Shown: piece after piece, positions 24,149 through 31,880 of the stretch | Layout: each line of letters begins with the position of its first letter | Numbering within the stretch: the first letter of the stretch is position 1 | NCBI RefSeq assembly: GCF_015278315.1 | Contig: NZ_JADIJE010000017.1 | Span: forward strand, 1 to 61,785 | Source of the DNA: Microbacterium ureisolvens | GTDB taxonomy: Bacteria > Actinomycetota > Actinomycetes > Actinomycetales > Microbacteriaceae | DNA: 61,785 nt | Reading direction: 5' to 3' | The notes under the pieces: generated by a model | What the model was told of the DNA's origin: nothing | Seen by the model: the letters and a program-made list of their open reading frames with translations, nothing else | Databases searched by the model: none | Position numbers and translations under genes: made by a program

Positions 24149-25341
24149 TGCGCGTCGTGATGCTGGGCGGCGGCTACGTCACCCTCCACGCCTACGCGAC
24201 GCTCGCGCGTCGCACCGCGCCCCTGCTGCGCACCGGCGAGCTCGAGATCGTCGTGATCTCTGCGGACACCGCGCACCGCTTCCACGGCTTCACCGGCGAG
24301 CTCGTGGCCGGCATGATCGGCCGCGATCGCGTGGCCACTCCGCTGGCCGAGGCGATGCCGCTCGCGCGCATCGTCGAGGGCGTCGCGCTGAGCATCGACG
24401 CCGCCGGCCAGACGGTGTCTTACCGACGCGGCGAGGGCGCTGTCGAGACGCTCCGCTACGACCACCTCGTCGTCGGCACGGGCGCCCGCGAGCCGGTCGC
24501 CGAGGTCGACGGGCTGTCAGAGTACGGCCGTGCCCTGCGCGGTCCGGACGAGATCGCCGCGCTCGCCGACCACCTCGCCACTGCGCCGGGATCCCCCGTG
24601 GTCGTCGCCGGCGGCGGGATCGCCGGCGTCGAGCTGGCGGCGGCCATCGCCGACCGCGGGCATCCGACGACGCTCGTGCACTCCGGCGATCGCATCATTC
24701 CCGAGTGGTCCGACCAGCCGGGACTCGTGGCGCGCGCCGCGGCCGAGCTCGATCGGCTCGGGGTGCGGGTGATCACGGGCGTCCGGCTCACCGAGGTCAC
24801 GGCGACCGCGGCCGTCCTCTCCGACGGGTCGTCGCTCCCCGCGGCGACCGTCGTCGCCGCGACCGGGCAGCGCCCCGTGCGCATCCCCGGGCTCGACCCT
24901 TGGCGCGACGAACGGGGCCGGCTCCTGACCCAGCAGACGCTCGCCGTCAGGTACGGCGTGTGGGCGGCCGGCGACGGCGCGCGGGTCGGGCATCCCGTCA
25001 CCGGAGAGCCGGTGCCGGCCAACGCCCTCTGGGCCATGAAAGGCGGCGACCACATCGGCCGCGCGATCGCGCGGCGGCTGGACGGCCGATCGGCGCGTCG
25101 GTTCGCCTATCGCGGGCTCGGCCGTGCGGCGTCGTTCGGCTTCGGTCGCGGCATCTCGGAGCTGTACGGCGTGCCCTTCACCGGTGCGATCGCGTGGATG
25201 CTGCGGCTGGTGTTCTTCCTGCGCTTCATGCCCTCCCCCGCGCGGGCAGCGGGCGTCGTCGCGGACCTCTCGCGCTTCGCCTTCACGCCGCGTGTTCCGG
25301 TCGCGGCCGGCGCGCCGGAGCCGGTCCCGGCCCTGCCCTGA
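24148..25341 (+). CDS. NDH-2-like FAD/NAD(P)-dependent oxidoreductase
   Basis: 397 residues, two dinucleotide-binding motifs: MLGGGYVTLHAYATLAR at the N-terminus (FAD) and VVAGGGIAGVELAAAIADRG near residue 150 (NAD(P)H), then the FAD-contact WAAGDGARV. The C-terminus carries a hydrophobic/amphipathic segment (FTGAIAWMLRLVFFLRFM), as in type II NADH dehydrogenases that attach to the membrane. ATG24148 overlaps the stop of the AAR-like gene by one base. The pairing suggests it supplies or removes electrons for that reaction; this is inference. Confidence 0.75.
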   Translation: MRVVMLGGGYVTLHAYATLARRTAPLLRTGELEIVVISADTAHRFHGFTGELVAGMIGRDRVATPLAEAMPLARIVEGVALSIDAAGQTVSYRRGEGAVETLRYDHLVVGTGAREPVAEVDGLSEYGRALRGPDEIAALADHLATAPGSPVVVAGGGIAGVELAAAIADRGHPTTLVHSGDRIIPEWSDQPGLVARAAAELDRLGVRVITGVRLTEVTATAAVLSDGSSLPAATVVAATGQRPVRIPGLDPWRDERGRLLTQQTLAVRYGVWAAGDGARVGHPVTGEPVPANALWAMKGGDHIGRAIARRLDGRSARRFAYRGLGRAASFGFGRGISELYGVPFTGAIAWMLRLVFFLRFMPSPARAAGVVADLSRFAFTPRVPVAAGAPEPVPALP

Positions 25342-25347
25342 ATCCGG

Positions 25348-25375
25348 CCTGACCGCGGGCATTGCGCCCGTCAGG
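25348..25375. terminator. Hairpin between convergent genes
   Basis: CCTGAC (25348-25353) pairs with GTCAGG (25370-25375) and the inner GGGC with GCCC, with small asymmetry. It lies 7 bp past the flavoprotein stop and 40 bp from the convergent SpoU gene end, so it probably terminates both. Confidence 0.55.
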
Positions 25376-25414
25376 TCGACGAAGGGCGCATCGACGGGCG
25401 CAGCGACCGGAGGC

Positions 25415-26059
25415 TCAGGCCCAGCGCCGGCACCACTCGTACATGACGACGGCCGCGGCGGCGCTGGCGTTGATCGAGCGCGTCGAGCCGTACTGCTCGA
25501 TCTGGACGGTTCCGGATGCCGCGGCCAGCGCCTCCGGCGACAGCCCCGGTCCCTCCTGCCCGAAGAGCAGCACGCACGCCTCGGGCAGGTCGGCGTCGGG
25601 GAGCGGCCGCGAGCCCTCGACGTTGTCGATCGCGATGATCGGCAGGGATGCGGCATCCGTCCACTGGGCGAACGCCTCGACGGTCTCGTGGTGGCGGACG
25701 TGCTGGTAGCGGTCGGTGACCATCGCCCCGCGCCGGTTCCAGCGGCGCTTGCCGATGATGTGCACCTCGGCGGCGAGGAACGCGTTGGCGCTGCGCACGA
25801 TGGAGCCGATGTTCATGTCGTGCTGCCAGTTCTCGATCGCCACGTGGAACGCGTGGCGGCGCGTGTCGAGGTCGGCGACGATGGCGTCCATGGTCCAGTA
25901 CCGGTACGCGTCCACGACGTTGCGCGCGTCGCCGTGGGCGAGGAGCTCGCGGTCGTAGCGGTCGTCGTCGGGCCAGGCCTCGGGTCCGCCCGGCCACGGT
26001 CCCACGCCCACCGGGAGCGTGGGCGCTGCGGGCTCGGGGGAGGGGTCGGGCGCGGTCAC
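25415..26059 (-). CDS. SpoU/TrmH-family RNA 2'-O-methyltransferase
   Basis: SAM-dependent tRNA or rRNA 2'-O-ribose methyltransferase, 214 residues. The three SPOUT motifs are present: NIGSIVRSANAF, VLLFGQEGPGLS and STRSINASAAAAVVMYEW, the last forming the trefoil knot. An N-terminal extension of about 55 residues (Pro-rich, then DRYDRELLAHGDARNV) precedes the core. GTG26059 lies 6 nt after TAGCCT (26066-26071, minus strand), fitting a leaderless transcript. The target nucleotide is unknown. Confidence 0.88.
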   Translation of the reverse strand: MTAPDPSPEPAAPTLPVGVGPWPGGPEAWPDDDRYDRELLAHGDARNVVDAYRYWTMDAIVADLDTRRHAFHVAIENWQHDMNIGSIVRSANAFLAAEVHIIGKRRWNRRGAMVTDRYQHVRHHETVEAFAQWTDAASLPIIAIDNVEGSRPLPDADLPEACVLLFGQEGPGLSPEALAAASGTVQIEQYGSTRSINASAAAAVVMYEWCRRWA

Positions 26060-26152
26060 CGGCCCAGGCTATCCCGGGCCCGCCCGCCGCCCGCCACTGA
26101 GTCGGCTCCAACGCCTCTGCCTTGCGGCACCTCGGCTCGCAAGCCGCCGCAC

Positions 26153-26170
26153 TTTTCGGCGCGCCGAAAA
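26153..26170 (+). promoter_or_regulatory. Palindromic box 1 upstream of mntH (probable MntR site)
   Basis: TTTTCGGCGCGCCGAAAA is a perfect 18-bp palindrome starting 35 bp before the mntH start and overlapping the expected -35 region. A DtxR-family mntR gene follows mntH, so manganese-dependent repression is the natural reading. Confidence 0.75.
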
Positions 26171-26180
26171 ACAGTTATGG

Positions 26181-26196
26181 TTTCGGCATGCCGAAA
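26181..26196 (+). promoter_or_regulatory. Palindromic box 2 containing the mntH start codon
   Basis: TTTCGGCATGCCGAAA is a perfect 16-bp palindrome whose centre is the ATG of mntH. The TATGGT -10-like box (26176-26181) abuts it 6 nt before the ATG, so the transcript would be leaderless and its start site would lie inside the operator. The first five codons (MPKTA) are thus constrained by the regulator. Confidence 0.75.
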
Positions 26197-27543
26197 ACTG
26201 CCGAGTGGACGACGGATGCCGCGAAAGGCGAGCGCCGCCGACCGATCACGCTGCCCCGCCTGGCGTGGCTGATCGGGCCCGCGCTCGTCGCCGGGGTGGC
26301 TTACCTCGACCCCGGCAACGTCGCCAGCAACATGACCGCCGGCGCCCGCTACGGCTACCTCCTGGTGTGGGTCGTCGTGCTGGGCAACGTCATGGCGTGG
26401 CTCATCCAGTACCTCTCCGCGAAGCTCGGCATCGTCACCGGCCGCAGCCTCCCCGAGACGCTCGGCACCCGCATCCGCAACCCGTGGGCCCGCCGCGCCT
26501 ACTGGCTGCAGGCGGAGCTGGTCGCGATGGCGACCGATATCGCCGAGGTGATCGGCGGCGCGGTCGCGCTGAACCTGCTCTTCGGCATCCCGCTGGTGTG
26601 GGGCGGTGCCATCACCGGCGCCGTCTCGATCACGCTGCTCCTCGTGCAGTCGCGTCGCGGCCCGCGCCCCTTCGAGTTCGTGGTGATCGGGCTGCTCGCG
26701 ATCATCGCGATCGGCTTCTCGTTCGGCGTCTTCATCGCGCCGCCCGATCCGGCGGGCGTCGTCGGCGGCCTGGTCCCCCGCTTCGAGGGCACCGACTCGG
26801 TGCTGCTGGCCGCGTCCATCCTCGGCGCGACGATCATGCCGCACGCCATCTACGCCCACAGCGCGCTCGCCCGTGACCGCTTCGCGCCGCCGCGTGCCGC
26901 GGGTCCGCTGTCGTCGAGCGCGCGCGCAGTGAGCCCGGTCAGCGAGCGGGACGCGCCCGACCCGTCGCTGGCGGAGCTGCGCGGCATCCCAACGTGGCGG
27001 CTCCTGCGCGCCACCAAGTGGGACGTCACCATCGCGATGCTCATCGCCGGCACGGTGAACCTCTGCATCCTGCTCCTCGCGGCGGCGAACCTCGCCGGCG
27101 TCCCCGGCACCGACTCGCTCGAGGGCGCCCACGCCGCGCTGTACGCGGGGCTCGGACCGCTCGTGGCGACCCTGTTCGCGGTGGGCCTGCTCGCGAGCGG
27201 CCTGGCGAGCACCTCGGTGGGCGCGTACGCGGGCGCCGAGATCATGCACGGCCTGCTGCATGTGCGCGTGCCGCTGCTGGCCCGGCGCCTCGTCACGCTG
27301 ATCCCGGCGCTGATCATCCTGGCGATCGGCTTCGACCCCACCGTGGCGCTCGTGCTCAGCCAGGTGGTGCTGTCGTTCGGCATCCCGTTCGCTCTCATCC
27401 CGCTCGTCTCGCTCACCGCCAACCGCGACGTGCTCGGCGGCTTCCGCAACCGGATCTGGACGACGATCGCGGGGGTCGCGGCATCCGTCTTCCTCATCGT
27501 CCTCAACGGCGTGCTGCTGTTCCTCGTGCTCACCGGCGCGTGA
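26188..27543 (+). CDS. mntH: Nramp family manganese transporter
   Basis: Proton-coupled Mn(II) importer, 451 residues, about 11 helices. The metal-site DPGN is in LDPGNVASNM (helix 1), the helix-6 motif is MPHAIYAHS, and MATDIAEVIG is the conserved third block. An insertion of about 30 residues (PRAAGPLSSSARAVSPV) lies in a cytoplasmic loop after helix 6. ATG26188 is chosen because of the leaderless -10 TATGGT and the operator overlapping it; an in-frame ATG at 26122 would place both palindromes inside the gene. mntR follows after 22 bp. Confidence 0.92.
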   Translation: MPKTAEWTTDAAKGERRRPITLPRLAWLIGPALVAGVAYLDPGNVASNMTAGARYGYLLVWVVVLGNVMAWLIQYLSAKLGIVTGRSLPETLGTRIRNPWARRAYWLQAELVAMATDIAEVIGGAVALNLLFGIPLVWGGAITGAVSITLLLVQSRRGPRPFEFVVIGLLAIIAIGFSFGVFIAPPDPAGVVGGLVPRFEGTDSVLLAASILGATIMPHAIYAHSALARDRFAPPRAAGPLSSSARAVSPVSERDAPDPSLAELRGIPTWRLLRATKWDVTIAMLIAGTVNLCILLLAAANLAGVPGTDSLEGAHAALYAGLGPLVATLFAVGLLASGLASTSVGAYAGAEIMHGLLHVRVPLLARRLVTLIPALIILAIGFDPTVALVLSQVVLSFGIPFALIPLVSLTANRDVLGGFRNRIWTTIAGVAASVFLIVLNGVLLFLVLTGA

Positions 27544-27565
27544 GGGGCGCCCGGTACCCTGGAGC

Positions 27566-28219
27566 GTGCCCTCTCCCGCCGTCGACGACTACCTGAAGAC
27601 GATCTACCACCACACCGAGTGGCAGGACGATCGCATCACGCCGTCGCAGCTGGCCGCCGAGCTGGGCCTCGCGCCGTCGAGCGTCACCGAGATGGTGCAG
27701 AAGCTCGCCGCGCAGGGCCTCGTCACCCACCGCCCCTACGGGCCCATCGCGCTGTCCGACGCGGGCGAACGCCGCGCCGCCGCCATCATCCGCCGCCATC
27801 GGCTCATCGAGACGTGGCTGGTGCGCGAGTACGGCTACGCGTGGGACGAGGTGCACGACGAGGCCGAGGTGCTCGAGCACGCCATCAGCGACCGCCTGCT
27901 CGAGGGCATCGACGAGCGCCTCGGCAGGCCGCGGTTCGACCCGCACGGTGACGCGATCCCCGACGCCGACGGGCACGTCCACCGCGAGCCCTTCGTGCTG
28001 CTGGGCGCCGCCCCGGTCGGGCACGTCGGGCGCGTGCTGCGCGTGAGCGACCGCGACCCCGAGCTGCTGCGTGCCGTCGAGATCGCCGGCGTGGCCGTCG
28101 GCGCGATCGTGACGGTGACGGATGCCGCATCCCTGCGCCTGACGACCGGCGACGGGGCCGACGGGGCCGAAGTCGCGCTGCCGGCCGCCGCAGCAGGAGC
28201 CGTCTGGCTGAGCGCCTGA
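27566..28219 (+). CDS. mntR: DtxR/MntR family metal-dependent regulator
   Basis: 217 residues: winged HTH (TPSQLAAELGLAPSSVTEMVQKL), dimerisation/metal-binding domain with the expected His/Glu cluster (EVHDEAEVLEHAISDRL) and a C-terminal SH3-like/FeoA domain. GTG27566 lies 5 nt after TACCCT (27555-27560), so it may have its own leaderless promoter besides read-through from mntH. Predicted to repress mntH through the two TTTCGGC palindromes. Iron-type DtxR/IdeR specificity is the alternative; the Nramp partner favours Mn. Confidence 0.88.
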   Translation: MPSPAVDDYLKTIYHHTEWQDDRITPSQLAAELGLAPSSVTEMVQKLAAQGLVTHRPYGPIALSDAGERRAAAIIRRHRLIETWLVREYGYAWDEVHDEAEVLEHAISDRLLEGIDERLGRPRFDPHGDAIPDADGHVHREPFVLLGAAPVGHVGRVLRVSDRDPELLRAVEIAGVAVGAIVTVTDAASLRLTTGDGADGAEVALPAAAAGAVWLSA

Positions 28220-28799
28220 GGGCGCTCAGGGGGCGCGACACGCCGCAACGCAGGAGCGCGCACCGCGAGTCGTGACACCTGAGCGGGGGGTTGGCCTGAG
28301 CCCGCGCTTCAGGGGGCAAGACACGCGCCAACGCAGGAGCGCGCAGCGCGAGTCGTGACACGCGAGCGCCGGGGTCGACCTCAGCCCGCGCTCCAGGTGG
28401 CACGACACGCGCCAACGCAGGAGCGCGCGCCGCGAGTCGTGACACCCGAGCGCCGGGGGTCGACCTCAGCCCCGCGCTCCAGGTGGCACAGCGCGCCGCA
28501 ACCCAGGAGCGCGCACCGCGAGTCGTGACACCCGAGCGCCGGGGTCGACCTGAGCCCGGGCTCCAGGTGGCACAACGCGCCGCAACCCAGGAGCGCGCAC
28601 CGCGAGTCGTGACACCCGAGCGCCGGGGGTCGACCTCAGCCCCGCGCTCCAGGTGGCGCAACGCGCCGCAACCCAGGAGCGCGCACCGCGAGTCGTGACA
28701 CCCGAGCGCCGGGGGTCGACCTCAGCCCCGCGCTCCAGGTGGCACAACGCGCCGCAACCCAGGAGCGCGCAGCGCGAGTCGTGACACCCGAAAGCCGGG
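28220..28799. repeat. Seven-copy tandem array of an 83-86 bp unit
   Basis: The word GCGAGTCGTGACAC recurs at 28265, 28348, 28432, 28518, 28602, 28688 and 28774 with only small changes, so seven units of 83, 84, 86, 84, 86 and 86 bp are joined head to tail with no unique spacers. Each unit can pair GTCGTGACACC with the following GGTGGCACGAC. The core matches that of the 10.2-kb repeat pair. The array fills the whole gap between mntR and the VIT-family gene, and no credible gene lies in it. Confidence 0.92.
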
Positions 28800-29492
28800 T
28801 CAGAAGAAGATGACGCCGGCGAGGTAGCTGACGCCCATGGTGCCGAGGCCGACCGCGAGGCTGCGGATGAGCATGCGCAGCGCCGACAGGCGACCCACGC
28901 CTGCCGCGACGAGCGACGTGAGCGCGAGCGATACCACGACCGCGACGATGATCGCCCAGGTCTCGATCGCGACCGGCGCGAGGAACGTGATCAGCACCGG
29001 GATCGCCGCCCCGACCATGAAGGCGAGCGCGGTCTCGAGCCCCGCCCACCACGGCGCCGACCGGTGGGTGATCTCCTCGAGCCCGTGCTCGGCGTCGAGC
29101 TGAGCGCCGAGGGCGTCGCGAGAGGTGAGCTGCTGCGCGACCTCGAGCGCCAGCTCGGGCGAGAGCCCGCGCGACTGCCAGTGCGCGGCGAGCTCGGCGA
29201 GCTCTCCCCCGGGGTCTCGATCGAGCTCCGCCTGCTGCTCGGCGGCGAGCTCGAGTTCGCTCTCCCGCTCGGCCGCCACCTCCGCCCACTTGGTGCCGCC
29301 GGCGCTCAGCCCACCGGCGATCATGGCGGCCACGGCGGTGAACAGCAGCAGCCGGTCGCCCGCGCCGGCGCCGGCGAAGCCCTGCAGCAGACCCGCCGTC
29401 GCGATGATGCCGTCGTTCGCGTCGATGGCCCACGAGGTCTCGCGCATGCGCGCGACGAAGCGGGCCCACAGCGACGGGGCGACCTCGGCCAT
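28800..29492 (-). CDS. VIT1/CCC1 family Fe2+/Mn2+ transporter
   Basis: 230 residues. N-terminal RETSWAIDANDGIIATAGLLQGFAGAG is the family's first helix region; a Glu/Ala-rich cytoplasmic helical segment (ERESELELAAEQQAEL) and three C-terminal helices follow. Members export or sequester Fe or Mn. GGGAGGT 5 nt before ATG29492 decides the start; an in-frame GTG at 29549 is less likely. It faces the mntH-mntR operon across the tandem array, consistent with manganese balance by import and export. Confidence 0.88.
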   Translation of the reverse strand: MAEVAPSLWARFVARMRETSWAIDANDGIIATAGLLQGFAGAGAGDRLLLFTAVAAMIAGGLSAGGTKWAEVAAERESELELAAEQQAELDRDPGGELAELAAHWQSRGLSPELALEVAQQLTSRDALGAQLDAEHGLEEITHRSAPWWAGLETALAFMVGAAIPVLITFLAPVAIETWAIIVAVVVSLALTSLVAAGVGRLSALRMLIRSLAVGLGTMGVSYLAGVIFF

Positions 29493-29647
29493 GCGACCTC
29501 CCGGGGTCAGTCTGACAGCCGGGGTGGCGGCCAGCGGCGGCGACACCACCGTGAGGGTCGCTGCGTGTCGTCAGCATCGCCGGCCGCGGCGCAGCGTGTC
29601 ACGCCGACAGCGCAGCCACCCCCAGGAACCCCGGCAAGCGGGCGGGC

Positions 29648-30601
29648 TCAGCCCTGACGAACCGCGGCGGCCCGCGTCAGCGGCCAGCGCACGCCCGTCG
29701 CCGTCTCGGCGAACTCCCACAGGCGGGCGGCGACGTCGGGGTCGCGCGTGATCTTGGCCGCGGTCTGGCGCCGGGGTTCGCCGCGCGAGCCGGTGCGCGG
29801 GCCCCAGAACTCGCCGCCCTCGATGTCGGGGTCGGTCAGGGCGCGTACGAGGGTCCATGCGCCGTGCTCCTTGGACTGCGCGATCGCAGCCTGCAGGTTG
29901 TCACGGAACCGCTTGGCGCGCGACGGCTCGTTGACGCCGACGATCCCGGGCGTGCGGCCGCCGGTCGAGTAGCCGGGGTGTGCGACGACGCTCGCGACCG
30001 GAACCCCGGCCGCCCGCAGGCGCCGGTCGGCCTCGAAGCCGAGGGCCGCCGTCGCGACCTTCGACTGCACGTAGGCCCGCCACGCCGTGTATCCGTCGGC
30101 CAGCTGCGGGTCGACCGGGTCGTAGGGCGTGAGCGAGGTCGACATGCTGCCGACCCACACCATGCGACCGGAGGCCTCGGCAAGCGCCGTCAGCAGCTCG
30201 CCGCCGAGCGCGTAATGCCCCAGGGCGTTCGTCGCGAACACGACCTCGTGCCCGTCGATCGTGGTCTCGCGCACCTTCGGCGCGTGGACGATGCCGGCGT
30301 TGAGCAGCACGCCGTCCAGCCCGCCTCGACCCCGCACGCTCGCGGCGGCCGAGCGCACCGACGCGAGGTTGCTGGTGTCGAGGATCAGGGGCTCGGTCGC
30401 GTCGGCTGCGGCATCCGGAACCCGACGGCGGATCGCCGCGCGCGCCGTGGAAAGGCGATTCGGATGGCGGGCCGACATGATCACGCGGGCACCCGCCCGC
30501 GCGAGCTGTTCGCACGCGAAATAGCCGAGACCGGCGTTGGATCCGGTCACGAGATACACACGACCCGCGAGGTCGGGAAGGCTGCGGGGATCCCACGTCA
30601 C
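29648..30601 (-). CDS. Short-chain dehydrogenase/reductase
   Basis: 317-residue classical-to-extended SDR resembling retinol-dehydrogenase-like bacterial proteins. Cofactor motif TGSNAGLG, structural LLNAG, and catalytic YVQSK (Tyr-x3-Lys) are present. GTG30601 is supported by TAGGGT (30609-30614 on the minus strand) 7 nt before it; starting at 30628 would place that box inside the gene. It is divergent from the NagD-like gene with only 40 bp between start codons. Substrate unknown. Confidence 0.85.
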   Translation of the reverse strand: MTWDPRSLPDLAGRVYLVTGSNAGLGYFACEQLARAGARVIMSARHPNRLSTARAAIRRRVPDAAADATEPLILDTSNLASVRSAAASVRGRGGLDGVLLNAGIVHAPKVRETTIDGHEVVFATNALGHYALGGELLTALAEASGRMVWVGSMSTSLTPYDPVDPQLADGYTAWRAYVQSKVATAALGFEADRRLRAAGVPVASVVAHPGYSTGGRTPGIVGVNEPSRAKRFRDNLQAAIAQSKEHGAWTLVRALTDPDIEGGEFWGPRTGSRGEPRRQTAAKITRDPDVAARLWEFAETATGVRWPLTRAAAVRQG

Positions 30602-30608
30602 GGCTTCG

Positions 30609-30635
30609 ACCCTACGCCCGACGCGCACCTAGTCT
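30609..30635. promoter_or_regulatory. Back-to-back divergent leaderless promoters
   Basis: Two -10-like boxes point away from each other: TAGGGT (30614-30609, minus strand) for the SDR and TAGTCT (30630-30635, plus strand) for the NagD-like gene. They are separated by 15 bp, so the -35 region of each promoter overlaps the other gene's start and RNA polymerase can occupy only one at a time. Confidence 0.65.
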
Positions 30636-30641
30636 GGACGC

Positions 30642-31451
30642 ATGCGCACGCGGTCCGACATCGAATGCTGGCTCACCGACATGGACGGCGTGCTGGTGCA
30701 CGAGAACACGCCGATTCCCGGCTCTTCCGCGCTGCTGCAGCAATGGCGCGACCAGGGCGTTCCCTTCCTGGTGCTGACCAACAACTCGATCTTCACGCCG
30801 CGCGATCTCTCGGCCCGGCTGCGGGCCTCCGGCCTCATCGTCCCGGAGGAGTCGATCTGGACCTCCGCGCTGGCCACCGCTGATTTCCTCAAGTCGCAGA
30901 TGCCGGGCGGCTCGGCGTTCGTCATCGGCGAGGCGGGCTTGACCACCGCCCTGCACGAGGCAGGCTTCATCATGACCGAGACCGACCCCGACTACGTCGT
31001 CGTCGGCGAGACCCGCAACTACTCGTTCGAGGCGATCACCAAGGCGATCCGCTTCATCGTCGGCGGGGCGCGATTCATCGCGACCAACCCCGACCCCACC
31101 GGCCCCTCGACCGACGGTCTGCTGCCGGCCACCGGTGCGATCTCGGCGCTCATCACCAAGGCGACGGGCATGGAGCCCTACGTCGTCGGCAAGCCGAACC
31201 CCATGATGTTCCGCTCGGCGATGAACCGCCTGGGCGCCCACTCCGAGAACACCGGCATGATCGGCGACCGCATGGACACCGACGTCGTCGCCGGCATCGA
31301 GGCGGGCCTGCACACCGTGCTCGTGCTCACCGGCATCAGCGATCCGGCCGAGGTCGCGCGCTACCCGTTCCGTCCCGACGAGGTGCTCGACTCGGTGGCC
31401 GAGCTCCTCGACCTCGAGCCGGTGGAGTCCGAGGACCCCCAGCTCCTGTAG
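30642..31451 (+). CDS. HAD-IIA family phosphatase (NagD-like)
   Basis: Haloacid-dehalogenase sugar-phosphate or nucleotide phosphatase, 269 residues. Motif I WLTDMDGVLV (Asp nucleophile and Asp acid), motif II FLVLTNNS, motif III Lys in YVVGKPNPMMF and motif IV MIGDRMDTD are complete, with the C2 cap between. ATG30642 lies 6 nt after TAGTCT, so it is probably leaderless. The exact substrate is not predictable. Confidence 0.9.
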   Translation: MRTRSDIECWLTDMDGVLVHENTPIPGSSALLQQWRDQGVPFLVLTNNSIFTPRDLSARLRASGLIVPEESIWTSALATADFLKSQMPGGSAFVIGEAGLTTALHEAGFIMTETDPDYVVVGETRNYSFEAITKAIRFIVGGARFIATNPDPTGPSTDGLLPATGAISALITKATGMEPYVVGKPNPMMFRSAMNRLGAHSENTGMIGDRMDTDVVAGIEAGLHTVLVLTGISDPAEVARYPFRPDEVLDSVAELLDLEPVESEDPQLL

Positions 31452-31880
31452 GGACTCAAGCCGGCAGCATCCGTTCCGCTCTCTTCCGTGGCGCCCGTTC
31501 CTCAAACGAGGATCTGCGCCCAGATGCGGACCGACACGCCGGGTGACGATCCTCTCCTCGGCTCACGTCCTCGAATGAGGAGACGGATGCCTCGAGCCGA
31601 GGCATCCGCCGCTCTCTTCCGTGGGGCCCGTTCCTCGAACGAGGATCCGGTCCCAGATGCGGACCGACACGCCGGGTGACGATCCTCTCCTCGGCTCACG
31701 TCCTCGAATGAGGAGACGGATGCCCCGAGCCGAGGCATCCGTCACTTCCCGAGCCGGTATGCGGTCCGTCGTCGCGGGCCCGCCGCCCTGAGCCCGAAGC
31801 GCGGGTGCGGCGGGCTCCGCAGCGCCCGCCACACCCGACAGCTCAGGCCGCACCCGGCAGCTCAGGCCGCTCCCGCTCGT
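31452..31880. repeat. Gap with two ~134-bp direct repeats and hairpins
   Basis: 31467-31600 and 31602-31740 are near-identical direct copies, each ending in a GGATGCC...GGCATCC hairpin: 11-bp arms at 31584-31594/31598-31608 and 31717-31727/31731-31741 with an AGC loop. The hairpins can terminate transcription from both flanking genes, which converge here. Nothing else is recognised in the rest of the gap. Confidence 0.8.

Noticed and set aside
26122..26187. Upstream ATG (26122) as mntH start
   Set aside because: It would put both palindromic boxes and the -10 box inside the gene; the leaderless ATG26188 explains them better.
28265..28799. Tandem array considered as CRISPR
   Set aside because: Units of 83-86 bp are contiguous and similar along their whole length, without unique spacers, and no cas genes are present.
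30602..30628. Nine-codon N-terminal extension of the SDR
   Set aside because: The TAGGGT box for a leaderless start lies in it, and the SDR alignment begins naturally after it.
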